Source: Melieria omissa (lineage: Eukaryota > Arthropoda > Insecta > Diptera > Ulidiidae). Taken from it: a stretch of 64,000 nt of DNA. A program made the translations under genes and the position numbers. The notes under the pieces are model-generated. The model searched no databases. It saw only the letters and a program-made list of their open reading frames with translations, and had not been told where the DNA came from. Shown in pieces: positions 23,925 through 35,689 of this stretch. The stretch spans positions 14,878,421 to 14,942,420 of the forward strand of contig OZ020269.1 in assembly GCA_963971225.1 (NCBI GenBank), in the 5' to 3' direction. Position 1 is the first letter of the stretch. Every line of letters starts with the position of its first letter.

Positions 23925-24338
23925 GAAACGAAGAGGCACTCTGTGCTGTGTATGAACGCTTTTCCAAGCATACTTTTAGGCATGCACTTTGAAGTACGAA
24001 AAATTTGGTATAATTCGCTTGGTATAGTCCGATATGGCAAGGATGGTTCTCAAAGAAATGGGCTGTGCGAGAATGGTCGAGCGCTTTCCAATTGAAAGTT
24101 GCAAGAAACTTCGGCGCAATAAGAAAACTGGTATAAAAGCAGCAGTGGCAGCGAAAGGGGTCGAGTCTGTGTTGAGCAAGCAATGAGAAAACATGCAATA
24201 GTAGTAGTGTAAAGTAGAATAAGTGTAAATTTGTAAATAAAGCGATTGTTGGTTTTTGACTGCGTTTGCGCTGAATATTTAAAGTAGTTTTATTTTCAAG
24301 CACAATCCAAAACGAACTTGGAGAAGTCATTTTCGTAA
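23925..24338 (+). mobile_element. LTR-like remnant, copy 2 (longer)
   Basis: Homologous to 1000-1347 but with an extra segment around 23965-24010. Carries the TATA box in GGTATAAAAGCAGCAGTG (about 24130), GGGGTCGAGTCT, AATAAA at 24236-24241, and ends GTCATTTTCGTAACA, an LTR-like CA end. The left boundary is not resolved and no target duplication was identified. Two unlinked copies without internal coding sequence suggest solo LTRs or truncated elements of one family. Confidence 0.6.
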
Positions 24339-24890
24339 CAGTATGCTAGAATTTTCAGTTTTTTTAAAAACTCTCCACTAGTATGAAATCACCGAAACAG
24401 ACACATGGACTTGGACTTGAACACTTTTATTTTGTATACTAAATATTTAATTTTGCAATTCTGATCAGCAAGCGAGTCCATCCCGGCATGTCCCTTTATC
24501 AATCTTTTACTCCACAAATTTATCGATATGTATTTCAAATGTCAGCACGAACTGCTTCTTGAATATTTTAAAAAATGTTGTTACGTAAATTAAGTTCTGC
24601 TGGTCATTGCATGCATAGTTCGTATCGCTGTATTGTGCAAAACAAAACATATCGATTTTATTGAACGCTGTTCATTATAACATTACATTAGTTCAATATT
24701 CCAGCATCGCATTAAATACCTTAAAATGACCACGCGCCCTAAAAGTATGCAACGCTGTTGCTACCGATAAATGCCCGTTTAGTGCTCTCGTAGCTAGGAG
24801 GCCCGCAGTTGGGGAAACCGAGCTGCATGAACATCACAATAGTGAAAATTCACCACTAAACCTTCTGGAATCAAGGCAGTTGCATTACAC
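24339..24890. other. Unassigned non-coding DNA
   Basis: No ORF or repeat recognised. A GC-richer patch (24770-24830) is of unknown origin. Confidence 0.35.
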
Positions 24891-25030
24891 AGGGTGGCGC
24901 AAAAGTTGTCATCCAATGTTCTTTGGCTCTAACATGTTTATGAATGAATAAATAAATGAATGAATGAATTTGACGCCATTTGCAAAAGTAATAACATCTT
25001 TCGATAAGGTGATGACTTTTGCACCACCCT
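24891..25030. mobile_element. Short MITE with about 20-bp terminal inverted repeats
   Basis: Left end AGGGTGGCGCAAAAGTTGTC; the right end read in reverse is AGGGTGGTGCAAAAGTCATC. The 140-bp interior has an AATGAATA-rich stretch and no coding potential. Terminal symmetry and size fit a non-autonomous DNA transposon. A clear target duplication was not found, so the superfamily is open. Confidence 0.75.
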
Positions 25031-25780
25031 TCAAAACAAATCATGTAATAATTTCATTTAAAAATAAAACAAATAATTTACTTGCTTCTAAAATTTTAAA
25101 AGTACAATTCTGTATCTAACAAAACATAGAATTCCTTTTTATGTTCTTAAAGCAATAAATCAATAAATGTTTGTCTGCTCAAAAATATAAATGTGCCCTT
25201 CGAGCCCACATGACAAGCTGTCACTTGTTCTACTTTACGTAACTTTAAATTAATTAAAAAATACTGTTGACTTTTGGCAGCTATGGAAAGTTACCATCTG
25301 TGATGAATAACAAAATGTTTGTGACCTTTGGTGGTCATTAAGTTTATGGTTTTGGTTTTTGGTTTATTGATGCTTGACTGCATATAAAATGCAAATTACC
25401 CAAATTTATTTTGATTACAACAAAATGCGATGGAAAAGATTGATTGTATGTATGTGCGAGACTTTTTTACAAATTAGTTTGATCATGGAAAAATGTCATA
25501 CAGGAAACGGATTACGGAATATGTCATATTTTTATTATTTATTTGATTATAGGTTAGAAAAGCGTGTGCAGTACATCTATTCGAAGACCAAAATGATTAA
25601 TTAAAATACTTAATTGAATACTTTCTCGTTTTTCCTTGGAACTAACCAAAAGTTTCAATCCGGCACAAACTAGTTCGATTTCTTAATGAAGGAGAGGAGA
25701 TCCCAATTTCGCCGCAAGTCCAAATATCAAATCTTCAGTTCTAGTTCTAGTCTAGGATTGGTATAGTTTTAATCTAGTCT
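25031..25780. other. AT-rich non-coding DNA
   Basis: No gene seen. The right end (25735-25780) has CTAGTTCTAGTCTAG variants that prefigure the next array. Confidence 0.4.
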
Positions 25781-26727
25781 AGTCTTAGTCTTAGTCTTAG
25801 TCTTAGTCTTAGTCTTAGTCTTAGTCTTAGTCTTAGTCTTAGTCTTAGTCTTAGTTTTAGTCTCAGTCTTAGTCTTAGTCTCAGTCTTAGTCTTAGTCTT
25901 AGTCTTAGTCTTAGTCTTAGTCTTAGTCTTAGTCTTAGTCTTAGTCTTAGTCTTAGTCTTAGTCTTAGTCTTAGTCTTAGTCTTAGTCTTAGTCTTAGTC
26001 TTAGTCTTAGTCTTAGTCTTAGTCTTAGTCTTAGTCTTAGTCTTAGTCTTAGTCTTAGTCTTAGTCTTAGTCTTAGTCTTAGTCTTAGTCTTAGTCTTAG
26101 TCTTAGTCTTAGTCTTAGTCTTAGTCTTAGTCTTAGTCTTAGTCTTAGTCTTAGTCTTAGTCTTAGTCTTAGTCTTAGTCTTAGTCTTAGTCTTAGTCTT
26201 AGTCTTAGTCTTAGTCTTAGTCTTAGTCTTAGTCTTAGTCTTAGTCTTAGTCTTAGTCTTAGTCTTAGTCTTAGTCTTAGTCTTAGTCTTAGTCTTAGTC
26301 TTAGTCTTAGTCTTAGTCTTAGTCTTAGTCTTAGTCTTAGTCTTAGTCTTAGTCTTAGTCTTAGTCTTAGTCTTAGTCTTAGTCTTAGTCTTAGTCTTAG
26401 TCTTAGTCTTAGTCTTAGTCTTAGTCTTAGTCTTAGTCTTAGTCTTAGTCTTAGTCTTAGTCTTAGTCTTAGTCTTAGTCTTAGTCTTAGTCTTAGTCTT
26501 AGTCTTAGTCTTAGTCTTAGTCTTAGTCTTAGTCTTAGTCTTAGTCTTAGTCTTAGTCTTAGTCTTAGTCTTAGTCTTAGTCTTAGTCTTAGTCTTAGTC
26601 TTAGTCTTAGTCTTAGTCTTAGTCTTAGTCTTAGTCTTAGTCTTAGTCTTAGTCTTAGTCTTAGTCTTAGTCTTAGTCTTAGTCTTAGTCTTAGTCTTAG
26701 TCTTAGTCTTAGTCTTAGTCTTAGTCT
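25781..26727. repeat. (TCTTAG)n hexanucleotide array, about 158 units
   Basis: Essentially perfect TCTTAG units over 947 bp. The only variants (TTTTAG, TCTCAG) lie in the first about 100 bp, as expected if the interior was homogenised or expanded recently. Right edge returns to TCTAGTCCTAG. Confidence 0.98.
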
Positions 26728-27580
26728 AGTCCTAGTTTACTCTAATAAAAGCCTTCAATCTTGACCACAATTCAACTTCAATTCAGAACTGCATTTTCTG
26801 TGTGTTAAACTGTTGTGGATCACGTTTTCAGTTTCAGTTTACTGTGCACGCTTTTGCATCTGCACTCACAAATCCACACACACACACACATACATCAACA
26901 ACTTTATACTTTTTAGCACATTTATACTCGGCGCCGCTGTGAAATTTATGATTCCTCCAACAAATTCACAAATTTCCAACCGAAAAATCCAAAAAACAAC
27001 AACAAAAAACACAGCACAAAAACAGCCAGCCAGTCCATTAAGCAGTGTTTGTGTATGTGTGTGTGTATGTGTGTGTGTATGTGCGGTTTGCTGCCAGTCG
27101 CCAGTCGTCATTAACACCAGCTGCGGGCGTGGCGAGGCGTGTTGCGTGTTGCGCAGTCAATCTGCAGCATTTAATGGAGAAGCGAGCGTTGTGCAGCGTG
27201 TTGGATCGCATTAATATGCGTTCGTGTAATGTTTACAGTTGGCGCGTGGATAACGAAAATTAATTGAGAGCAGCGCACTTGAAGCATAAACGAAAGTTAT
27301 AGAGAACAGAAATAGAGAGGAAAGACTTAAACGTGTCAAACCAAAATTAAATAGTACTACGTGCACCAGAAACCAAAAGCGGCAACAAAAACAGTCGTAT
27401 GGCGATGCAAACTGCACCAGATGGGTTTGTGAAGAATTTGTTTGTGAAGCAAGTTGTATATAATTTCATAAACATTTGTACATTTTTTTTAGAAAAAATG
27501 CATACATACTTGTTGAAACAGTAAATTTTAAGCAGTCTACACTCTCTGCTTCATACTCTACACAATTGTCAAGGTACAAG
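26728..27580. other. Non-coding DNA with GT tract
   Basis: (CA)n at 26877-26890 and GT-rich run at 27047-27082. No supported gene. Confidence 0.4.
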
Positions 27581-28046
27581 GTCTAGTCTAGTCTAGTCTA
27601 GTCTAGTCTAGTCTAGTCTAGTCTAGTCTAGTCTAGTCTAGTCTAGTCTAGTCTAGTCTAGTCTAGTCTAGTCTAGTCTAGTCTAGTCTAGTCTAGTTTA
27701 GTCTAATTCTTGTCTAATTCTAGTCTAATTCTAATCTAATTCTACTCTAATTCTAGTCTAATTCTAGTATAATTCTAGTCTAGTTTTGTCTAATTCTAGT
27801 CTACTTTTAGCCTAATTCTAGTCTAATTTCAGTCTTATTCTAGTCTAATTAGAGTCTTATTCTAGTCTAATTATAGTCTAATTATAGTCTAATTACAGTC
27901 TAATTCTAGTTTACTTTTAGCGTAATTATAGTCTAATTATAGTCTAATTATAGTCTAATTCTAGTTTACTTTTAGCCTAATTATAGTCTAATTATAGTCT
28001 AATTATAGTCTAATTATAGTCTAATTATAGTCTAATTCTAGTTTAA
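27581..28046. repeat. (TCTAG)n array grading into an 11-bp repeat
   Basis: 27581-27700 is TCTAG pentamers. From 27701 the unit becomes about 11 bp, TCTAATTCTAG or TCTAATTATAG, with a sub-block containing TTTACTTTTAGC-type variants at 27780-27800, 27908-27920 and 27963-27978. Related in motif to the TCTTAG array 850 bp to the left. Confidence 0.95.
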
Positions 28047-28049
28047 TGT

Positions 28050-28195
28050 TGAACGACGAATCCAGGACTTTACAAATCACCTTCCAGTATGCCAAACACT
28101 AAGTTGGAGCGTTTTCATTTCATTTCACCCAAAACTCTACTAATCCTCATGAAGCACACTAACCACTGAGTCGTCTGGGCCTCCCTACAGAACCC
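28050..28195 (-). repeat. Possible tRNA-SINE head fragment
   Basis: Reverse strand near 28150-28185 reads GACTCAGTGGTTAGTGTGC, resembling the A-box head of the SINE at 53065-53402 (GGCTCAGTTGGTTAGTGCGC). No convincing B box or tail. Could be chance. Confidence 0.2.
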
Positions 28196-28889
28196 ATATT
28201 CTCCTCCAAAATCCAATCCTGATCGCTCAGTGCAGTGCACACAATTACTGAAATGAGAATTTATTACAAGTGATTTCTCCTTCACAGTTGTTGTGTTTAT
28301 TTAAGTTTGCAGTTTTTTCTGTTTGCTTGGTTTTTTGTTTATATTTGTTTATTTTATAAGTATGTGTTGTTGTTGCCTTGACAGTGGTCAGCCGATAAGT
28401 AATTATCGCATTAAATCAAAGCACATAGTTCATACAAATTGTTATGTACCAACAGTTCATATATGAAGAAAAAATTCCACAAATTCCCAATAAACACAGA
28501 AAATAACTTAATGAGTAAATAAATAAATTAACGTCAGGTTTCCAAAACAAAATAAGCAATTGATGAATGACTGCAGTGCGCTGTGTGCCGTTGATTTAGG
28601 CATTGTGTGGCTGAAAGTTGTGTGGCCAGCTTCATTCAAATACAAAATTTTTCCATTTTTTTGTTGTCTTTAGGCGTGAAGTACACTGGGCGCCCAATCC
28701 AGAGGTTGTGGATTCGGTGCTGGGTGCTGCCGAGTGTAAAGTGCACTCGGCTACCATTCCAGAGGTCGTTAGTCCAATTTCCACCTGGCTTAGCCCCTGC
28801 ACTTTTCTAACTTCCCAACTTTTTCTTCTTTCTAATTGTTTTCCATCCCTTCTGTATTACTCAGTTAAATTCTTTACCTTTGAACAAGC
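28196..28889. other. Non-coding DNA with one GC-rich hairpin
   Basis: A GCCGAGTG / CACTCGGC stem (28729-28736 and 28744-28751) lies in a GC-richer patch with direct repeats CCAGAGGTTGT / CCAGAGGTCGT. No gene supported. Confidence 0.35.
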
Positions 28890-29290
28890 TTCAATTCTTT
28901 CCACTCCAATCAGTTGTGATAAACAGCTCGCAAAAGATTTCCATTTTTAGTAGCTATGCTACTGAAACAACAACTGCCAGTAGCGTGGGAGTACAAACTT
29001 ATAGAAATATGTAGAAGCACATACATCAACCTTAAGCTCATCAAAGGCACCAACCTCTGAGTTTTCCAACAACGTCTCCTATCCAGAAGCCATGGAGAAG
29101 TTCCTATCCTTCTCACTTTAATCAGTTGTGATGAACAGCTCGCATCAGATTTTCATATCCAGTAGCCATACCAATAACAACACTACTAACTTCCAATACC
29201 AGTTTGAACTAATGAAATTATGTAGCTACACATGCATCAACCAAAAATAAGTTCATCATAGGCATCAACCTCTGCATTTAAAGGTTAGAG
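28890..29290. repeat. Two-copy direct duplication, offset about 212 bp
   Basis: ATCAGTTGTGATnAACAGCTCGCA occurs at 28909 and 29121. The downstream order also repeats: TAGTAGCTAT / CAGTAGCCAT, CAACAACTGCC / CAACACTACTA, ATGTAG..ACACATGCATCAACC and AGGCACCAACCTCTG / AGGCATCAACCTCTG. About 75% similar by eye. Confidence 0.8.
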
Positions 29291-29373
29291 TATGTCATCA
29301 AACCAATACGTTTTCGAACACTACCTCCTACCTTCCGGCAATAAATGCACAAAGGGCGCTTATAATGTTTAGG

Positions 29374-29407
29374 CACAGATAACTCATCATATGATCAGTT
29401 ATCTGTG
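29374..29407. repeat. 34-bp near-perfect palindrome
   Basis: CACAGATAACTCATCAT is followed immediately by ATGATCAGTTATCTGTG; the arms are reverse complements except for one position, with no spacer. Function unknown. Confidence 0.9.
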
Positions 29408-30748
29408 GTTTAGGTTATGTCGCCAAAGACACGAACCAAGGCAGGTACGAACAAAAAACTGAAATAATTCAAACCCCATCGCTTCAATTAGCTTCTTCCA
29501 ATTATCCCCGTCATCACTTCATGCCTATATACAAACATCTAAAAATAGTCTACATTAAAAAATAGATCGAATTCAGCTCGTCAATATGTATGACGTGCTG
29601 ATGTTTATATTTACAACAATAAACTCAACGCCAAATTTTCCACTCGCCGCGCTTGCTTCACTTTTTTATTGTTTGCATCCGCACAACTGCGTTGATGCAG
29701 TCATAGTTAATGATTGCAATGGAAGAAACCAAAGAAAAGCAAAAACAAAAGTAAAAAATTCAATAAAACATTAGACGCTTCCGTTGGTTTGATAGCTCAC
29801 CAATTTATTGGTATATGTCTGTTTTTATATATATGTATGTATGATTGTTTGTAGACACTCGCAGCTGTCGCTGGTTTATGGCAACGTGTGTTGTGTTTTT
29901 GTTGTTTACTCTCAGGTAAACACAAATTTGTTGCCCGATTGCACGCGGCCAACGCAATAACAACACTAACAACCGAATACCAACACATGTGGCATTTGTA
30001 TTATAATTTCCTTTTGTTGTTGTTGGCGTCTTTGTAAGGCATATTCGGTTTTTTTTGTTATTGTTGTTGTTTTTGTTATTGCATTTTTTGGTTGTAATAG
30101 AAAGCAATTTTTTATTGCATGCGGAAACGTTTGTTCTAGATTTATTGTTTACAACCTTGTTGTTGTTTTTATTGTTGTTGTCGTGTTATTGTTATGATTT
30201 GCTGTTTCCGTAAGTTTAGTGTGTGATTTTTATTGTTTATTATCTTTAGCGGTCGCTGTTGTGGTCGAATGTTCTCGGCGTCAGCGCACCAGATGTGTTC
30301 AAGTTCATTGATATTTGGCGCTCGAAATGTTGTCGATTTGTTTTTGTTTTTTTTTTAAGACACATTTTACCGGCTTTGTGTATTTTGACGCGTCTACTGT
30401 TCAAGGAATTTCGTTAATGTTGTTGACGAATTTATTTTGGCCGCACCTTTGTTGTGACAAGCAAATCGCATTCGTTGCATGGAAAATTTTCATACATTGC
30501 GCGAGATTTGTTTTGATTTGGTGTCAATTGGAAGGTCATGAAAATATTTTCAAAAATTTCAATATGATTTCTATAAATATAGAATTGATTTTGTAAATAA
30601 CTTTATCCGTTTTGGACTTTGTTGATTGACATGTGGGCAGTTTTTCTGGGACAAATGGCATCAAGGATGGATTTTTCCAACAAAACACAGTACCGCAAAA
30701 CTTGTATTCATTCAACAAAGTAAAGCAGTAAAGTATTTATTTCGTTTA
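29408..30748. other. Non-coding DNA, GTT/CAA-rich
   Basis: TTGTTGTTG tracts at 30013-30080 and 30160-30200. No gene seen. Confidence 0.4.
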
Positions 30749-31974
30749 TTTTACTTTACTTTATTTTATTTTATTTTATTTTATTTTATTTTATTTTATT
30801 TTATTTCATTTTATTTTATTTGATTTTATTTGATTTTATTCTATTTTATTTTTTATTTTATATTTATTTCGTTTATTTTACTTTACTTTACTTTATTTTA
30901 TTTTATTTTATTTTATTTTATTTTATTTTATTTTATTTTATTTTATTTTATTTTATTTTATTTTATTTTATTTTATTTTATTTTATTTTATTTTATTTTA
31001 TTTTATTTTATTTTATTTTATTTTATTTTATTTTATTTTATTTTATTTTATTTTATTTTATTTTATTTTATTTTATTTTATTTTATTTTATTTTATTTTG
31101 TATTGTTTTATTTTATTTTATTTGATTTGATTTTATTTTATTTTATTTTATTTTATTTTATTTTATTTTATTTTTTATTTTATATTTATTTCGTTTATTT
31201 TACTTTACTTTATTTTATTTTATTTTATTTTATTTTATTTTATTTTATTTTATTTTATTTTATTTTATTTTATTTTATTTTATTTTATTTTACTTTATTT
31301 TATTTTATTTTATATAATTTTATTTTATTTACTTTATTTTGTTTGATTTGATTTTATATTATTTTACTTTATTTTAATTTATTTCAGTTTTATTTCATTT
31401 TATTTTATTTTATTTTTATTTTATTTTATTTTATTTTTTATCTAATTTTTTGTTTTATTTTATTTTATTTTATTTTATATTATTTTATTTTATTTTATTT
31501 TATTTTATTTTATTTTATTTTATTTTATTTTATTTTATTTTATTTTATTTTATTTTATTTTATTTTATTTTATTTTATTTTATTTTATTTTATTTTATTT
31601 TGTTTGATTTGATTTGATTTCATATTATTTTACTTTATTTTAATTTATTTTATTTTTATTTTATTTTTATTTTATTTTATTTTATTTTATTTTATTTTAT
31701 TTTATGTTATGTTATGTTATGTTATGTTATGTTATTTTATGTTATGTTATTTTATTTTATTTTATTTTATTTTATTTTATTTTATTTTATTTTATTTTAT
31801 TTTATTTTATTTTATTTTATTTTATTTTATTTTATTTTATTTTATTTTATTTTATTTTATGTTATTTTATTTTATTTTATTTTATTTTATTTTATTTTAT
31901 TTTGTTTTATTTTTTTATTTTATTTTTTTATTTTATTTTATTTTATTTTATTTTATTTTATTTTTTTATTTTAT
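30749..31974. repeat. (TTTTA)n array with internal duplications
   Basis: TTTTA pentamers for about 1.2 kb. The array's left-edge sequence ATTTATTTCGTTTATTTTAC (30735) reappears inside at 30862 and 31184, and a TTTGTTTGATTTGATTT-type block appears near 31339 and 31601, so whole array segments were duplicated. A TGTTA sub-block is at 31704-31747. Confidence 0.95.
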
Positions 31975-32760
31975 TCTATTCTATTCTATTCTATTCTATT
32001 CTATTCTATTCTATTCTATTCTATTCTATTCTATTCTATTCTATTCTATTCTATTCTATTCTATTCTATTCTATTCTATTCTATTATATTCTATTCTATT
32101 ATATTCTATTCTATTCTATTCTATTCTATTCTATTCTATTCTATTCTATTCTATTCTATTCTATTCTATTATATTCTATTCTATTCTATTCTATTCTATT
32201 CTATTCTATTCTATTCTATTCTATTATATTCTATTCTATTCTATTCTATTCTATTCTATTCTATTCTATTCTATTCTATTCTATTCTATTCTATTCTATT
32301 CTATTCTATTCTATTCTATTCTATTCTATTCTATTCTATTCTATTCTATTCTATTCTATTCTATTCTATTCTATTCTATTCTATTCTATTCTATTCTATT
32401 CTATTCTATTCTATTCTATTCTATTCTATTCTATTCTATTCTATTCTATTCTATTCTATTCTATTCTATTCTATTCTATTCTATTCTATTCTATTCTATT
32501 CTATTCTATTCTATTCTATTCTATTCTATTCTATTCTATTCTATTCTATTCTATTCTATTCTATTCTATTCTATTCTATTCTATTCTATTCTATTCTATT
32601 CTATTCTATTCTATTCTATTCTATTCTATTCTATTCTATTCTATTCTATTCTATTCTATTCTATTCTATTCTATTCTATTTTATTTTATTTTATTTTATT
32701 TTATTTTATTTTATTTTTTATTATTTTATTTTCTTTTATTTATCTTATTTCATTTTCTAA
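31975..32760. repeat. (TTCTA)n array with TTTTA tail
   Basis: 31975-32680 is almost pure TTCTA, with ATATT variants only at about 32086, 32101, 32170 and 32225, then TTTTA again to about 32715 and a degenerate edge. The two pentamers differ by one base, so a point variant of TTTTA has taken over this block. Confidence 0.97.
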
Positions 32761-35689
32761 TTTATCTTGTTTTACATTATTATATTTTATTCAATTTATT
32801 TATTTGCTAATGGATTTTGCGCCCACTCTACGGGGACACGAAACACTCTGCAACCGATATCCATCTAAAGTAGCAACAAAAACATCAACAGCAGAGACTA
32901 CAAACAATCAACTCCCCGCGGCCTTAGTAGCAGCAACAACAACTACTACACACTTATACTGGCAGATAGAAGGAAGGGATGTACCTCCCACGACTGTTTA
33001 TTATTTATTTATTTATATTACGAGTACTTTGCTTGTGTATTATGTGTGCAATATCGGCCGATACGCCTACTGTGCTTATTTTTAGTCCTCGATTGCTGTT
33101 TTTCCAGCCGCGTATGCGCCAAAGGATTATTATTGGACTTGTTATGGCGCATCGTGTCCTTCGTATGTGTTGGCGTATTTATGCAAATATTACGTGTATT
33201 ATTTTCTTTTTGATATTGAAACGCGACGTGTCAGCGTGTCGGCGTTTTTCCCTAGTTTGCCCTTAACATGTTGTGTGTTTATGTCTGTGTTTGTGAGTGT
33301 TTGTGTTTGTGAGTGTGGGTGTAGTTTTGATTGAAAATGGTGCGCTTGCCATTGGCATAGATTGAAATCGTCGTGGACCCTTTTTTATTATTAACATCGA
33401 TGCGTCGTCACGTTGGTGTGACGTTAACATTTTTATGGCGCTGACAACTGCTGCTGTGGCTGAATTCAAAATGAATTCATGCTGAAATATGGGGTTTTTT
33501 ATCTGTTTGCATTTCATTTCATGGGTCTTGAATTTCGTTTGCTTGCGAGCATTCAAACTCGTATTTAACCTAAGAAATGTCGTTATTCAAGGAAATTTTA
33601 TTGTTTGAAGATGGCAGCAGTGATTGGCCAGATATAAAAAATATAAATTTTTTTATTTTAGCAACTATTTGTTATCACTATTTATTAATAATAAATATAT
33701 ATAAAAATTTTGTCAATGAAGTTAACTGGAAAGCCAGCATCTCAAAGCCAGTTCTAAGGTTAAGAGCTCAAATTTAAGGTTCTCAAGCGAAAAGAAGTCA
33801 GCAGCTATTAACGTTTTCGATTCTAAAGTTGCTTTGATTATTTTACTTTACTAATGATTATTGAATCTAAGAACAACAACAATTCGAGTAGAGGACTTTC
33901 TCACAATACTTTTACATCCAATGCCATTTGAAACCATATTTGCCATGCACATTTTTTGGTACCAAACAAATATTTATGTGAAATTTGACACCCAAAAATC
34001 CCTCTTGCATGCGCTACTGAACTGTGCCACAACTTTTCCTATCTTCATTCATTCATTTTTCCATCTTTATTGCTTAGCTATTGCATTATTGCATTAGCAA
34101 ATGTACTACGTGGCGTATGCGCAACTTTATTATTCAGCTTGAAGGCTACGTAAGTACTACGTGATTTCAACATAAACTTTGCGCAGCACTTTTCTATATG
34201 TCAATTTGCATTAGAGTCGAACAAATTATTGTTGTCAGCGGCCCAAGTGGGTGGCACAGCAAATTGACCAGTCATTGTGAATCTTAAGAGAGAAATGTCA
34301 GAAGGCACTAATCGACATTGAATACTAAAGATGAAATTCCGAGACTTGTGCGTTGTGCAGTAAACAGTGTGCAAACTGAGTAAAGAAAACTTTGTGGCAA
34401 TGGTTCTCATGTTTTTGTAATGTGGCATATCTGTTTCAGAAGTCTCAAACTTGATTTGTTTGTTGTGATGTGGACGTGTTAAAAGTAGTCAGCGGCCACA
34501 TGATTCTTCTAATAGACTACATTAGTAGTCATGCAGGGTTCTGTACAAAACCGCAAACGCTGCAAAAGATGGAGTGACTTCAGTATCAGTAATAATCCAT
34601 TCCATCTGTGCTTCAGTGAGCTTTCGTAGATACAACTGCCGCTTCAAGCTAAGCTTATCACCCTGTTGGGTCCCTAGCGGTGCCAATTAGAGCTTCTGAG
34701 TGTTGCTGATCGATTTCAAAATGATTGATGAGATTATTAGTATTTATAGCTCAGTTCAGCAAGGACTCAATGCCATACTTAAGGACCTTCTCTAACCCAA
34801 AGAATATCCACTTCAGTAGAGCATTAAAAAATGTCTTTAACGTATAAGGAAGCAACTCAAAGGGTTCACATTTCCTTCTTTAAACCCTTTAACCCATTTC
34901 TGAGCCTTTTATTCACTTTCGATTTCGATTTTCATTATCAAACGTTTTTATTTTAACAATTTATAACTTCCTTCCGATTGTTTCAATCCAATTTGTCAGC
35001 ATTGAACTTTTGTCCGCTATTTTAGAAAATTATCTACAATTATTGGGCATTAATTTTACTACCAAGCAAGCAATGTGGTCATTATGTCTAATTTTAGCCA
35101 CACTAACGTGCGACATTTGACCTCGAATCCATATTTGCTACGAAATCAATATGAATTGACATTCAAGCAATAATAAATTTTTTATTTACATGAACATAAA
35201 CATCTGCGTTCCAAGTAATCAAATTGTGCCTTCCTTAGCTCTTCACTTTCTCCATTTACGTGCAATTTAATGAATGTAATTGTGATTTTTACGATACGTC
35301 AAAGCAGTTTGTCAATATTATTGCAAAACACACACACACATACATACATATGCACACACAGGCACTCACCAATGGCCAACAAAATGACGTCATGGTAGAC
35401 AAAGTTATTGCTGAGCTCTCACTGGTGGCTGAAGCGGAACGTGCGCTTTGTAATTAATTTGGCACTTGGAGCCCAAAATAAATAAAATGCGACAATTAGC
35501 AGCAACAGCCACATTTATACAAACACATACACAACACATACACACTTTAATGTTGTTATAAATTACAAGTGTGAAAGTTAACAAGTTGACAAATAACTAA
35601 AGCGATGCCAATACATTATCGCACTTCATTACGATGTAATTTTTTGTTTTTGATTGTGGAAGAATAAATGGCGAGCAGAGCTCGAACTG
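32761..35689. other. Non-coding DNA, no recognised element
   Basis: Contains GT-rich sequence at 33270-33320 and CA/CATA runs at 35329-35360 and 35520-35545. The 97-codon minus frame at 33263-33556 is Lys/Thr/His-rich with no domain character. No gene supported. Confidence 0.4.

Noticed and set aside
31704..33085. Long F/Y/I/L/S frames that look like a multipass membrane protein
   Set aside because: TTTTA and TTCTA arrays read in any frame give hydrophobic five-residue periods; all three forward frames are open at once.
32779..33085. Possible exon at the right edge of the TTTTA/TTCTA array
   Set aside because: Thr/Ala-rich reading comes from ACAACA tracts; no acceptor or donor at plausible positions.
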